Origin: JANWXD01 sp037446115
Lineage (GTDB): Bacteria > Acidobacteriota > Terriglobia > Bryobacterales > Bryobacteraceae
Reading direction: 5' to 3'
Assembly (NCBI GenBank): GCA_037446115.1
Contig: JBBIJF010000006.1
Location: forward strand, 62,001-126,000
Length of the DNA stretch: 64,000 nucleotides
Numbering within the stretch: the first letter of the stretch is position 1; every line of letters begins with the position of its first letter. This document shows positions 1 to 9,802 of this stretch, piece by piece. The translations under genes and the position numbers were made by a program. A model generated the notes under the pieces. It was not told the origin of the DNA, ran no database searches, and was given only the letters and a program-made list of their open reading frames with translations.

Positions 1-2
1 GC

Positions 3-2597
3 GGCACCAACAACCTGCACGGCTCGCTGTTCGAGTACCACATGAACCAGCACTTGAAGGCGTACCCCTGGGTCAGTGACAAAAACCAGCCTCTGCCCAA
101 GTACGTGTACAACCAGTTCGGCGGAACGGCGGGCGGCCCCATACGGAAAAACAAGCTGTTCTACTTTGTCAGCTACGAAGGAACACGAGAAGCCCAGGCG
201 GCGAGCAAGTTCCAGACCGTTCCCACGGCGGCGATGAAGACCGGAGACCTGTCTGCGTCCCCGACTCCCATCTACGACCCGATGACAGGAAATCCGGACG
301 GAAGCGGGCGCACGCCGTTTCCGGGCAATCGGATTCCGGCGGCACGCATTGACCCTGCGGTACAGAAGCTGATCGGAACCGGTCTCTGGCCCAACCCCAA
401 CCGCATCGGCGGCGGCCGGTTCGGTCTCACCAACAACTACCTGGCGGTGGGACCGACAACCTTCTTCCGCGACACGGTGGACAGCAAGGTCAACTGGAAC
501 GCCTCGGAAAAGCTCACCGCATTTGTCCGTTTCAGCGTGCTGGACTACCGGATGAGCAACCCGCAGACTTTCGGCCCGCTCGGCGGCACTTACCTTCATC
601 CGACCAATAGCAACCCGGGAAAGGGGTTCGGGAGAACTTACAGCGGCACCATTTCCGCGACGTGGGTTTCGCGGCCGAATTTCGTGGTGGACGCCTACTT
701 TGGCTACACCCTCATGGACACCAACGTCGAACAGGACCGCCTGGATGAAAAACTCGGGGCGGAATTCCTGGGCATCCCGGGCACCAACGGACCGCGCCGC
801 TGGGAAGGCGGCTGGCCGAGATTCCAGATAGACGGCTTCAGCGAGCTGGGCATCCCCAACGACTTCATGCCCTACTACCGCCACGATCCGCAATGGCAGT
901 ACGTAGCCAATGCCAACTGGAACAAGAGCACGCACAACATCCGGTTCGGTTTCGACTTCTACGTGCAACACTTGAACCACAACCAGCCGGAGTTCTCCGG
1001 ATCGGGCGGTAATCCGGCACAGGGCGGATTCCGTTTCCGGCAGGGCACCACCCAGGTGCGGGGCGGTCCGAGCGGCAACGACTTCAACGCCTTCGCTTCC
1101 TTTTTGCTGGGTCTTCCACGGGACGCCGGCAAGATTCACCAGTTCCCGGACGACGGCTACACTACGCGCGCCAAATTCTTCAGCACCTACATCCGCGACC
1201 AGTGGCAGGTCAGTCGCAAGCTGACCGTGACATACGGCACACGGTGGGAGTACTTCCCCTTCCCCACGCGCGCCGATCGCGGCCTGGAGCGTTACGATTT
1301 CGATAACAACAAGATTCTGGTGTGCGGGGTAGGCATCGTTCCGGATGACTGCGGCATCGAGGTAGGCAAACGCCACTTCGCACCGCGCATGGGCATTGCC
1401 TACCGCGCCACGAACACCTTCGTCGTCCGCGCCGGCTACGGCATCACGATCGACCCGTTCAACTGGTCACGGCCCTTGCGCACCAATTACCCCATCATGG
1501 CAGTGCAGACGCTCGAAGCGCCCAACACCTTCGGCTGGGCGACGACTTTGCGCCAGGGGCTCCCGGCCGTGCCGCGCCCGGATCTTGGCAACGGGATCAT
1601 TGACATACCACGCACGGCAGCCGTGCTCACCGCCGATCCTAACAACACGCGCCGCGGATATATCCAATCGTGGAACTTCACGCTCGAAAAGGAGTTGCCC
1701 GGCCGCTGGATCGCCGCTGCCGGTTATGTCGCCACCCGTTCAGTGAATCAGATGGCGAGCCTCGAGCAGAACTGGTCGCCGATCGGCGGCGGCAGTGCGG
1801 GCCGGCAGATGGTGCGCAGGTTCAACCGGACCGCGCCCACACAGATGCTGGCGAGCCTCGGCACCGCGAAGTACGACTCGCTTCAGATCCGTGCCGAGCG
1901 CCGGTTCTCCGGTGACTATCAGATCCGCGTGGCGTACACCTGGGGCCATGGGCGGGGATATACCCCGGAAGACTCCGGCGCCACACCCAACCGCGTCAGC
2001 ATTCCCCAGTTCTACCGCATGAATTATGGCCGCCTGAGCCAGGACATCCGGCAAAACCTTCAGGTGACGTCAATCTACAGCCTTCCCTTCGGGCGCGGCA
2101 AGCGTTGGGCGACTAGCGGTCCTGCCGCCGCCATTCTCGGCGGATGGCAGATCAATGCGCTGTTCAGCGCCTACACGGGGCGACCGTTTACGGTCACCGG
2201 CTCCGGAACCTCCATCAACACGCCGTCCGTAAGTCAGTTTGCAGACTGCCTGGCTCCGGCGCGAAAGATCGGACGCCCGGAACAGTGGTATGACCCGTCT
2301 ACCTTCGCCTCGGTGCCGACGACCGAAGTTCGCTTCGGCACCTGCGGCGTGAACAGCCTCGACGCGCCCGGCCTCATCCGCGCCGACGCAGGTATCTTTC
2401 GGAGGTTCCGGATCGGAGAGCGATTCACGCTTCAGTTCCGGGCCGAGGCCTTCAACCTTTCCAACACGCCGCATTTTTCGGCGCCGAACGGGAGTCAGAC
2501 GAGCAGCAGCTTCATGACCATCAGCAGCGTGCGCAACACCGGCCGCGAAGGACTCGATGAGCGGTTCTTCCGGTTCGGCCTTCGACTGGGCTGGTAG
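3..2597 (+). CDS. TonB-dependent receptor, Oar-like (5' end outside the window)
   Basis: Outer-membrane receptor, C-terminal part only. The frame is open from base 3, and its first residues (a GTNNLHGS motif) match the same position (SGTNELHGS) in the complete receptor at 9803-13387, about 320 residues into that protein. The signal peptide, regulatory-like fold and plug therefore lie upstream of the window. About 865 residues remain: alternating aromatic-rich beta strands of a barrel, a repeated R-AEAFNLSNTPHF-type strand near the end that is typical of this acidobacterial family, and a C-terminal aromatic strand ending in Leu-Gly-Trp. Such receptors import oligosaccharides or siderophores using TonB energy. 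The substrate cannot be told from sequence. It converges on the CRTAC1 gene that follows. Confidence 0.9.
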   Translation, partial: GTNNLHGSLFEYHMNQHLKAYPWVSDKNQPLPKYVYNQFGGTAGGPIRKNKLFYFVSYEGTREAQAASKFQTVPTAAMKTGDLSASPTPIYDPMTGNPDGSGRTPFPGNRIPAARIDPAVQKLIGTGLWPNPNRIGGGRFGLTNNYLAVGPTTFFRDTVDSKVNWNASEKLTAFVRFSVLDYRMSNPQTFGPLGGTYLHPTNSNPGKGFGRTYSGTISATWVSRPNFVVDAYFGYTLMDTNVEQDRLDEKLGAEFLGIPGTNGPRRWEGGWPRFQIDGFSELGIPNDFMPYYRHDPQWQYVANANWNKSTHNIRFGFDFYVQHLNHNQPEFSGSGGNPAQGGFRFRQGTTQVRGGPSGNDFNAFASFLLGLPRDAGKIHQFPDDGYTTRAKFFSTYIRDQWQVSRKLTVTYGTRWEYFPFPTRADRGLERYDFDNNKILVCGVGIVPDDCGIEVGKRHFAPRMGIAYRATNTFVVRAGYGITIDPFNWSRPLRTNYPIMAVQTLEAPNTFGWATTLRQGLPAVPRPDLGNGIIDIPRTAAVLTADPNNTRRGYIQSWNFTLEKELPGRWIAAAGYVATRSVNQMASLEQNWSPIGGGSAGRQMVRRFNRTAPTQMLASLGTAKYDSLQIRAERRFSGDYQIRVAYTWGHGRGYTPEDSGATPNRVSIPQFYRMNYGRLSQDIRQNLQVTSIYSLPFGRGKRWATSGPAAAILGGWQINALFSAYTGRPFTVTGSGTSINTPSVSQFADCLAPARKIGRPEQWYDPSTFASVPTTEVRFGTCGVNSLDAPGLIRADAGIFRRFRIGERFTLQFRAEAFNLSNTPHFSAPNGSQTSSSFMTISSVRNTGREGLDERFFRFGLRLGW

Positions 2598-2628
2598 CAC
2601 GGGCCGGCGCCCCGGTGGGCGGGTCGGG

Positions 2629-4422
2629 TTAGCGGGGAGGGAATTTCTCGGTCCGCACGATTCCCTTCCCTTCCTGGATCACGACCAACTGGTCGGCACC
2701 GACGCCCGAAAATGTCTCGCGCAGGCCTGAAGGCCAGCTGACCTCAATTCGCTCCGCGCGGGTGGCCTCACCGAGCCCGAAGTGAAGTCGCAGGTCGTTC
2801 TGCGAGTAGTAGCTCGACCCACTCATGACTTCGTCCATTTGCGTCCGACCGCTCGCCGTCAGCCTGACCCGGGCGCCGATCGCGCTGCGATTGGAACGGG
2901 TGCCGACGAGTTTGATCAGAATCCAGTGGTTGCGATTGCCGCCGTCGTTGCGCAACAGCGAAGGCGGGCCGTCGAGGTTGCTGACCACCACATCCACGTC
3001 GCCGTCGTTGTCAATATCCCCGACGGCGCAGCCGCGGCTCACCTGCGGCGTGGTGATGCCGGGGCCGGAGCGTGCCGAAACGTCCTGGAACCGTCCGGTG
3101 CCCAAGTTGCGGTACAGCAGCTTGGGCTGCCGGTAAGAGACATACAGGTTCCGTCCCTCGACTTCGGGATATACGTGCCCGTTGGCCAGGATGATGTCCT
3201 TCCAGCCGTCGTTGTCGAAATCGAAGAAGCAGGCTCCAAAGCCGAGATACTTCGTGTGGATCAGGCCGGCTTGAAGGCTTGCCTCGTAAAAGGTCCCGTC
3301 GCCGTTGTTGCGGTACAAGGTCGTGATCTGGTCCGAGAAGTTGGTGCGCACGATGTCGAACCAGCCGTCCCCGTCGTAGTCCGCCACGCTTGCGCCCATG
3401 CCGCCGAGCGCCGTTCCGTTTTCGTCAAAGGCGCACCCGGCGCGGACGCCGACCTCCGAGAACGTTCCGTCCCGGTTGTTGCGATATAAGAGGCTCGGCG
3501 CCGTGTCGCAGGCCACGTAGATATCCGGCCAGCCATCGTTGTCGAAGTCCGCGGCCACGGCGCCCATGCCGTAAGATCCCACGGGTCTCCAGTTCCGGGG
3601 CACGAACACGGGTTCGGCAACGCCGCGCGGGGTGGCGATCCCTGCCTTTTCCGAGACGTCTTCAAAGGTTCCGTCTCCGCGATTGCGGTAGAGCATGTTG
3701 GTGCCCCCGCCGTAGCCCTGAGGACCGCAGGCCACCGGGATGCGGTTGTAGCGGCAGTAGGCCGCTTCGCCCGGCTCCGGCGCCCGGGCCGGATCGAAGA
3801 CGACATATTCGGCCACGAACAGATCGAGCCAGCCGTCGCGATCGTAGTCCAGAAAGCAGCACCCCGCGCCCCAGCGTCGGCCGTTGCCTGCAACCCCGGC
3901 TTTTTCCGCCACCTCGGTGAACGTCCCGTCGCCGTTGTTGTGATAAAGCGCGTTAGTCCCCCAGTAACTCACGAAGAGATCGTCAAAGCCGTCGTTGTCG
4001 TAGTCGCCCACGCAGCAGCCCTGACCCCAGCCGGAGCGCGTCAATCCGGCGCGCAGCGTCACGTCCGTGAATGTGCCGTCACGGTTGTTATGAAACAGAT
4101 AACTTGTCGGGGGTTTTTCTCCGGGCGCCAGATCGAAGCGCGTCCCGTTGACCAGGAAAATGTCCAGCCAGCCGTCATTGTCGTAGTCGAACAGCGCCAC
4201 TCCGCAGCCCATTTCTTCGAGCAGGTAACGCTTGCGGCGCGGGTCTCCGGAGAAATTGCGGGCGTGCCCGAGTCCTGCCTGCTCGGCGATGTCGGTGAAC
4301 TTCACCTCGAGCAGCCGTCCTTCGCGGGCCGCCGTCTGCGACAGGCACGGCACCAAACCGGTGAGCTGCGCCAGCCGGTGGAGCCACGCGCGGCGGGAGA
4401 TTTTCCTTCCCGGCTCGCTCAT
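2629..4422 (-). CDS. CRTAC1-family protein with seven FG-GAP/VCBS repeats and ASPIC/UnbV domain
   Basis: Exported 597-residue protein of unknown substrate. A twin-arginine-like start (SRRAWLHR) precedes a hydrophobic stretch. Seven calcium-loop motifs of the form DxDxDGxxD follow at even spacing (for example DYDNDGWLD, DFDNDGWPD, DIDNDGDVD), as expected for a seven-bladed beta propeller. The C-terminal roughly 100 residues match the ASPIC/UnbV pattern (GARVRL...HFGLGEA...VSWPSG). Its ATG overlaps the stop of the TPR gene upstream by ATGA, so the two are translationally coupled. Family members are probably extracellular or periplasmic binding proteins; no enzymatic residue is recognisable. Confidence 0.85.
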   Translation of the reverse strand: MSEPGRKISRRAWLHRLAQLTGLVPCLSQTAAREGRLLEVKFTDIAEQAGLGHARNFSGDPRRKRYLLEEMGCGVALFDYDNDGWLDIFLVNGTRFDLAPGEKPPTSYLFHNNRDGTFTDVTLRAGLTRSGWGQGCCVGDYDNDGFDDLFVSYWGTNALYHNNGDGTFTEVAEKAGVAGNGRRWGAGCCFLDYDRDGWLDLFVAEYVVFDPARAPEPGEAAYCRYNRIPVACGPQGYGGGTNMLYRNRGDGTFEDVSEKAGIATPRGVAEPVFVPRNWRPVGSYGMGAVAADFDNDGWPDIYVACDTAPSLLYRNNRDGTFSEVGVRAGCAFDENGTALGGMGASVADYDGDGWFDIVRTNFSDQITTLYRNNGDGTFYEASLQAGLIHTKYLGFGACFFDFDNDGWKDIILANGHVYPEVEGRNLYVSYRQPKLLYRNLGTGRFQDVSARSGPGITTPQVSRGCAVGDIDNDGDVDVVVSNLDGPPSLLRNDGGNRNHWILIKLVGTRSNRSAIGARVRLTASGRTQMDEVMSGSSYYSQNDLRLHFGLGEATRAERIEVSWPSGLRETFSGVGADQLVVIQEGKGIVRTEKFPPR

Positions 4423-7400
4423 TTCCTGGTTCCCGGAGGCGTAGCTGCGTAAGTGGCCCCCTCTTGCGCGCCGCGCGCCTCGCGGCGTTGCTTTTCGAAC
4501 TCGGCGGCCTCCCGCTCCAGCTTCTGAAACGATTCGAGTGCCTGGCGCGCCTCTTTCAGCTTGCCCAGGCGGCGATAAACGCCCGCGAGCACGTAGTGGT
4601 AGGAAGACGATCGCGGATTGACCGCAATGGCTTTCTCCAGTGCCTCCGCCGCCTCGGGCCAGCGTTGCAGCCGGTCATAGGCCTTGCCCATCTGAAACCA
4701 GGCCGCGTCCGCTTTGGGGTTGATGGCAACGGCTTTGCCAGCGTACTCGAGAGCGCTCTCCGGAACTCCCACCCGATTGTAATATGCGCTCAGGTTCACG
4801 TAGGGAGCGGCGAACCGGTTCGTCCGCTTTTCATTGAGCTCGACCGCCTTCTGATAATGCGCCAGGGCGGCTTGATCGTCCCCGAGCGCCTCAAGCACAA
4901 AGCCAAGCTCGTTGTACGCTTCCAGATATTCGGGGTCGAGGCGCAGGGCCTCCTCGAGTTCTTTTCGCGCCAGCGGATAGTTGTCATGCGCCGCGTAAAC
5001 CTTGCCCAGGTTGTAGCGGATCTCCGCCGAGTCCGGCTTGAGGCGCGCCGCCATCTGCAGCTCGGTTAGCGCCGCGTCGTAGCGCCCGATGAGCATGAAG
5101 TTGCGAGCCAGGATCTTGTGCGCTTCCGCGTTGTTGATGTTCAGCTCCAGGCTCCGGGCGAGGGCTCGGATCGAATCACCGATCCGCTGCTGCGCGAAGT
5201 AGACATAGCCGAGGGCGTAGTGGCCCCACCAGGACTCGGGACGCTCTTTGAGATATTGCGCCAATACGGGTTCGGCTTCCGCAAATTTGCTTTCGCGAAT
5301 CAGGGTTTCCACTGTGGCAACCGTGGCCGCGTCGTCGGCGGCCGCGGGCGAAACTCCGGACGGCGGCGGTGCGGGTCGCGCCTTCTCAAGCAGCGCCGCC
5401 GTCTGCAGGCTGCGCGCCAAAGTCAACTGCTCGCGTGCCTTGCGGTGATCGGGCGCCAGCCTCAGGGCTTGTTCCAGTGCGGCGATCGCACGGGGATAAT
5501 CTCCTGCCTGCAGGTAAGCGCTGCCCACCAAGTAGTGCGGCTCGGGAGCCGCCGGCCGCAGCCGGGCCGCCTGCGTCAACCAGGAGACCGCCTGCTCGGG
5601 TTGACCGGCAGCGATCAGCGCCTCCCCCAGACCGAGCATCGCCTCCCAAGCATCCGGCTTTCGTTCGAGTGCCTGGCGGAACTCCGCGGCCGCCGCTGCC
5701 GCATCACCGGTCTGCAACAACGCCGATCCAAGCCGCGTTCTGGCCGCGACGGACTCGGGAGCCAGGCGCAGGACTCTCCGGTAGGTCGCAACCGCAGCCT
5801 GCCAGTCGCCGCGCCCAGCCTGTGCTTCGGCTTCGGCCAACAGCGACGCGGCGGTCTCGAGCCGCTCCTGCTCGGCCACTTGCGCGCGACCTTTTTCCAG
5901 CTCCTTCTGTGCCTCCTCCTTCAGGCCCGCCCGAGCCAGCGCCAGACCAAGCTGGTAGCGCGCCGCGCCCAGATTGGGATCGAGCCTCACCGCCTCCCGC
6001 AGGTGCTCGATCGCTCCGGAGACGTCGCCTTCCTGAAGCAGAGCTTTGCCCAGCGCAAAGCGCGCCTGGACGTGCTGCGGTTCAAGCGTCAGTACCTTGC
6101 GCAACTGCTCGATCTCCCGCTGACGCCCGTACCGGGCCGCATAGGCAGTCGCCAGGTTGTAGTGGGCCTTGACGTGGTTCGGACTGAGCCGGATGGCTTG
6201 TTCGAGTTCTGCGACGGCTTCCTCGGCGTTCACTGGCACCAGAGCGGCGCCCAAGTTGGCATGGGCCTCGGCCGAGTCCGGCGCATGGCGCACCGCTTCA
6301 CGGAAGGCGGCGATGGCGCGCTCCGTCTGGCCGGTCTGGATGAGAGCAAGCCCGAGGTTGTTGTGCGCCTCGGCGAAATCCGGGCGCAGGCGCACTGCTT
6401 GCTCGAAGGCCGCAATCGCCGCCGCCGGGTCCGCCCCTTGACGTCCGAGCAGGCGGCCGAGGACGTTATAGGCCTGGGCGTGACCGGGCCGTCTGTCGAG
6501 GGCACCGCGCAACTCCGCGATGACGGGCGACAGATCCGGAAGAGGTCCCTCCGGTTCCGGCAGGTTCAGACCGGCCTCTAACTGCCCCAGCGCTTCCTCG
6601 AAACGACCCAGCCGGAGAAAAACCACCCCCAAATCAAAATAAGGTCCCGGAAGCCTGCCGTTGAGCGCGATGGCCCGCTGGAGCTTCGCCATCGCCGTGT
6701 TGAGATCTCCGGTCTCCTTCAGCGCCATGCCCCAGAAGGCGTAGTTTTCGCTCAGGGAAGGATCCGCTTCTGCGGCCGCCTGCAATTCCTGAAGAGCGCG
6801 CTCCCGCTCGCCCGCGTACCACAGGGCCACGCCCAGGTTGTAACGGGCCTGCGCCAGATCGGGTGCGAGTTCCGCGGCTCTCTTCAGGCGTTCGAGCGCC
6901 GCCGCGAGATTGCCCTCCTGCCCCAGCAGGTATCCGAGCAACGTGTGTGCTTCGGCGTAGCCTGGATCGCGAGAAATCGCCTCCGCGAGCAACGACTTCG
7001 CTTGCTCGCGGTCGCCCGCCCGCAGAACCTCGAGCGCGCGACTGTGCAGCTGTGCGGCTTCCGGCGCGGCGCTCTTCCCGGCGCGCCTGCGCCGCGCCGC
7101 CGCCTGACGCAGCGTTGAGCCCAAGGCGTAATAAGCTTCCCGCATCTCCGGAGCGAGGGCGAGCGTTTCCTCGAAAGCGCGCACGGCGCCCTCCAGATCG
7201 CCCTGCTGGCGAAGGGCCTGCCCGAGCTCGTAGGAAAGCGTTGGGTTCCCCGGGTCCTTTCGAAGCAGTTGGCGGAGGACGCCGGCGGCCTCTGCGGCAT
7301 CCCCTCGGGCGCGAAGCGCCTGAGCCAGATTGAGCAGAACCTGGGCGTCTTCAGGAGCGTGCCGGAGCGCCGCCCGGAACGCCGCGACGGCCTCATCCCA

Positions 7401-8060
7401 GTTGCCGGTCTGCGCATGCGCGGAACCGAGGTTGTTGTGGGCACGAACGTAGTCGGGCTTCAGCTCCACTGCCTTGCGAAACTGCTCCATCGCCGCGGCA
7501 AAATCGTCCTTCGCCAACAGCACCACACCCAGCCAGTTATGTGCCTCCGGCGAGCGCGGGTTTCTCCGCACGGCCTCGCGCAGTTCTGCTTCGGCCTTCT
7601 CGAGCTCGCCGGTTTTCTGGTACAGCAGTGCGAGCGTGATGCGCGCGGCCTCGTAGGAGGGCCGGAGCTTGACGGCGGCGGCGAGGGCCTGAACCGCTCG
7701 CGCCGACTCTCCTGTCTCCGCGAGCGCGAGTCCCAGATTGTATTGCGCCTCGGCCGAGGAAGGCTTCAACTGGACGGCTTTTTCAAAAGACCGCAGCGCC
7801 GCCTCACGGTCGCCGACAGCCCATAGTGCGACGCCCAGGGAAAGGTGGCCTTCCGCGAAATTCGGATTTCGCTGCAACAGCCCGCGGAGTTCCGCGGCGG
7901 CCGCGGACCACTGCCGGTTTTCGAGGAGGCGAAGTGCGCGCTGATACCGCTCCGGCTCTGGGCCAGGCGCAACGTGCTGGGCCCTCAAGACGAGGCAGAG
8001 AGCCAGCACGCAGCCCAGTAGATGGGCCAATAGAAGTGGCATGGATCTTGCCCGGCTCAT
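4419..8060 (-). CDS. Giant secreted tetratricopeptide-repeat protein
   Basis: 1213 residues, almost entirely 34-residue TPR units (W-LG/Y-A-P signature, for example AEAHNNLGLALIQTGQ). I estimate about 30 repeats, interrupted by short Ala/Arg-rich linkers near residues 320 and 910. An N-terminal hydrophobic segment (residues about 7-26) ending in LRAQ looks like a signal peptide, so the superhelix is probably periplasmic. It overlaps the downstream CRTAC1 gene by ATGA, suggesting the TPR scaffold and propeller protein are made together. ATG at 8060 was chosen; ATG at 8042 is an alternative. A possible -10 (TATCAT) lies at 8090-8095. The role is inferred as a protein-protein scaffold only. Confidence 0.88.
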   Translation of the reverse strand: MSRARSMPLLLAHLLGCVLALCLVLRAQHVAPGPEPERYQRALRLLENRQWSAAAAELRGLLQRNPNFAEGHLSLGVALWAVGDREAALRSFEKAVQLKPSSAEAQYNLGLALAETGESARAVQALAAAVKLRPSYEAARITLALLYQKTGELEKAEAELREAVRRNPRSPEAHNWLGVVLLAKDDFAAAMEQFRKAVELKPDYVRAHNNLGSAHAQTGNWDEAVAAFRAALRHAPEDAQVLLNLAQALRARGDAAEAAGVLRQLLRKDPGNPTLSYELGQALRQQGDLEGAVRAFEETLALAPEMREAYYALGSTLRQAAARRRRAGKSAAPEAAQLHSRALEVLRAGDREQAKSLLAEAISRDPGYAEAHTLLGYLLGQEGNLAAALERLKRAAELAPDLAQARYNLGVALWYAGERERALQELQAAAEADPSLSENYAFWGMALKETGDLNTAMAKLQRAIALNGRLPGPYFDLGVVFLRLGRFEEALGQLEAGLNLPEPEGPLPDLSPVIAELRGALDRRPGHAQAYNVLGRLLGRQGADPAAAIAAFEQAVRLRPDFAEAHNNLGLALIQTGQTERAIAAFREAVRHAPDSAEAHANLGAALVPVNAEEAVAELEQAIRLSPNHVKAHYNLATAYAARYGRQREIEQLRKVLTLEPQHVQARFALGKALLQEGDVSGAIEHLREAVRLDPNLGAARYQLGLALARAGLKEEAQKELEKGRAQVAEQERLETAASLLAEAEAQAGRGDWQAAVATYRRVLRLAPESVAARTRLGSALLQTGDAAAAAAEFRQALERKPDAWEAMLGLGEALIAAGQPEQAVSWLTQAARLRPAAPEPHYLVGSAYLQAGDYPRAIAALEQALRLAPDHRKAREQLTLARSLQTAALLEKARPAPPPSGVSPAAADDAATVATVETLIRESKFAEAEPVLAQYLKERPESWWGHYALGYVYFAQQRIGDSIRALARSLELNINNAEAHKILARNFMLIGRYDAALTELQMAARLKPDSAEIRYNLGKVYAAHDNYPLARKELEEALRLDPEYLEAYNELGFVLEALGDDQAALAHYQKAVELNEKRTNRFAAPYVNLSAYYNRVGVPESALEYAGKAVAINPKADAAWFQMGKAYDRLQRWPEAAEALEKAIAVNPRSSSYHYVLAGVYRRLGKLKEARQALESFQKLEREAAEFEKQRREARGAQEGATYAATPPGTRK

Positions 8061-8115
8061 GGGAAGGGCGTGCGGCCTCGTTCTTTCCTATGATACCCGC
8101 CGGGCAGGCGCCCGC

Positions 8116-9717
8116 TCAGGCGAAGGCCAGGCGCAGCGCAGTGTATGAGCGTGCGGGAAGCTTCAACGTCATCGTAGAGCCCGGCTTCGGGGGCTCCAGC
8201 GCCTGCGGCACGACCCGCTTGGGCTGCTCGAACGTGTTCGCAGCTTTGAGGTCCGGGCCGGTCAGTGTGTCGCAACCCAGGACGCGGGCCGGCGCGGTCC
8301 GCCAGTCGAGCCGCACCTCCCGTTCGGCGTTCAGATCCCGGTTCAAGAAAAACACCGCCGCCTCGCGCGAGGAGGCATCCCAGGTGGCCGCCACGTCTAC
8401 GTACGGCGTCCTCCCGACGTTCGGCACGTCGTAGGTCTCGCATTCGAACAGCAGATCGAGCACGCTGCCCCGGGCGTACTTGAGGGCCCAGGCGTAGGGG
8501 TAGTAAATCGTCTGGCGCAGAACGCTCGTTTCGTTCGTCATTAGCGGCGCAATCACGTTGATGATCTGAGCCAGGCAGCCCACCCGCACCCGTTCGGCCT
8601 GGCGCAACAGCGTATTAATACAGCCGCCCACCAGGAGCGCATCCTCCAGGTTGTAGACCTCCTCGAGCAGCCGGGGGGCGAACTGCCACTTACCGTCACC
8701 GCTGCGGGCTCGGTACCACACGTTCCACTCGTCAAACGACAGCCAGAGCCGCTTCTGCGCTTTCCGCAGTCCCCGCACGTAGTCACAGACGGCGATAATC
8801 TCAAGGATCTGCCGCTCCATGTGCAGGTTCAAGGCGACGAACCGGCTCGTATCTCCATTGGTCTCGGAAGTGTTGTTGAAGTAGCGGTGGAGCGAAATCG
8901 CGTCCACCAAGTCGTAGCACTCCTCCAGGACTTCGCGATCCCAGGTCAGGTACGTCGCCATGAACGGGTTGCTCGATCCGCAGGCGATCAACTGCAGGTT
9001 CCGGTCAATCCTCCGCATCTGCCGGGCCGTGTCCGCCGCCTTGCGGCCGTACTCGCGCGCAGGCATGTGACCGATCTGCCAAGGCCCGTCCATCTCGTTA
9101 CCCAGGCACCAGTACCGAATGTTGTGCGGCTGATCGTAGCCGTGCTGGCGCCGCAACTCGGCCCAGCGGGTGCCTTTGTCCACGTTGCAGTACTCCAGCA
9201 ACGCCACGGCCTGTTCCGGCGTGCCCCAGCCCAGATTGACCGCTAAGAGCGGCTCCGTGCCGATCAGCCGGCACCACTCGATGAACTCGTTAGTTCCGAA
9301 CTGGTTTGGTTCGATCGAGTTCCATGCCAGCTCGCGGACGGTCGGGCGCTTGTCTTTGGGGCCGACGCCGTCCAGCCAGTTATATCCGGAGACAAAATTT
9401 CCTCCCGGGTAGCGCATGATGGGAACGCCGAGTTCCTTCATTTCGGCGATCACATCCTTGCGGAAGCCCCGCTCGTCAGCCAGCCGGGAGCCCGGTTCGT
9501 AGACGCCGCCGTAGATCGCCCGCCCCAGATGCTCGAGAAACGCGCCGAGCAATCGGCGGTCCATGTCCGTGCGCTTGCGTTCCAGATCAATTGCCACACG
9601 GGCCGGACCCCGCGTCTGGGCTCGCACCACACGGCCGAAGGCAGACAAGCAGCTCAGTGAAACGCCCATCCACCCCAGTTGTCTGACAAGGTCGCGCCTG
9701 CTGACGTGCATAGACAT
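8116..9717 (-). CDS. Alpha-L-arabinofuranosidase, GH51 type, Tat-exported
   Basis: Predicted to release terminal alpha-L-arabinofuranosyl units from hemicellulose or pectin side chains. An N-terminal twin-arginine motif (SRRDL) with a hydrophobic stretch ending at VRAQ indicates Tat export. In the TIM barrel, the acid/base candidate is Glu208 in GNEMDG and the nucleophile candidate is Glu330 in FDEWNVW, the usual GH51 pair. A C-terminal beta-sandwich follows (residues about 400-533). Length, 533 residues, is normal for the family. ATG at 9717 is used; ATG at 9711 is better spaced from a GAGGG and may be the true start. It lies 85 bp downstream of the TonB receptor gene, on the same strand. 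Confidence 0.88.
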   Translation of the reverse strand: MSMHVSRRDLVRQLGWMGVSLSCLSAFGRVVRAQTRGPARVAIDLERKRTDMDRRLLGAFLEHLGRAIYGGVYEPGSRLADERGFRKDVIAEMKELGVPIMRYPGGNFVSGYNWLDGVGPKDKRPTVRELAWNSIEPNQFGTNEFIEWCRLIGTEPLLAVNLGWGTPEQAVALLEYCNVDKGTRWAELRRQHGYDQPHNIRYWCLGNEMDGPWQIGHMPAREYGRKAADTARQMRRIDRNLQLIACGSSNPFMATYLTWDREVLEECYDLVDAISLHRYFNNTSETNGDTSRFVALNLHMERQILEIIAVCDYVRGLRKAQKRLWLSFDEWNVWYRARSGDGKWQFAPRLLEEVYNLEDALLVGGCINTLLRQAERVRVGCLAQIINVIAPLMTNETSVLRQTIYYPYAWALKYARGSVLDLLFECETYDVPNVGRTPYVDVAATWDASSREAAVFFLNRDLNAEREVRLDWRTAPARVLGCDTLTGPDLKAANTFEQPKRVVPQALEPPKPGSTMTLKLPARSYTALRLAFA

Positions 9718-9748
9718 ATCCCTCAGGAGGAAATTACTACAGAGAAAT

Positions 9749-9778
9749 GCGGACCGGCACTGCTGTGTGCCGGTCCGC
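9749..9778 (-). terminator. Perfect 12-bp hairpin between receptor and arabinofuranosidase genes
   Basis: A 12-bp perfect GC-rich stem (arms 9749-9760 and 9767-9778) encloses a 6-nt loop. On the minus strand it is followed by ATTTCT, a weak U tract. It sits just after the stop of the receptor gene. It could terminate the receptor transcript, or stabilise its 3' end while lowering expression of the hydrolase downstream. Confidence 0.65.
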
Positions 9779-9802
9779 CAACACTGAACAAACGGCCGGA
9801 GA

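Noticed and set aside
4464..7826. Long plus-strand frames opposite the TPR gene
   Set aside because: Periodic GC-rich repeats create open complementary frames; the minus-strand TPR consensus is unmistakable.
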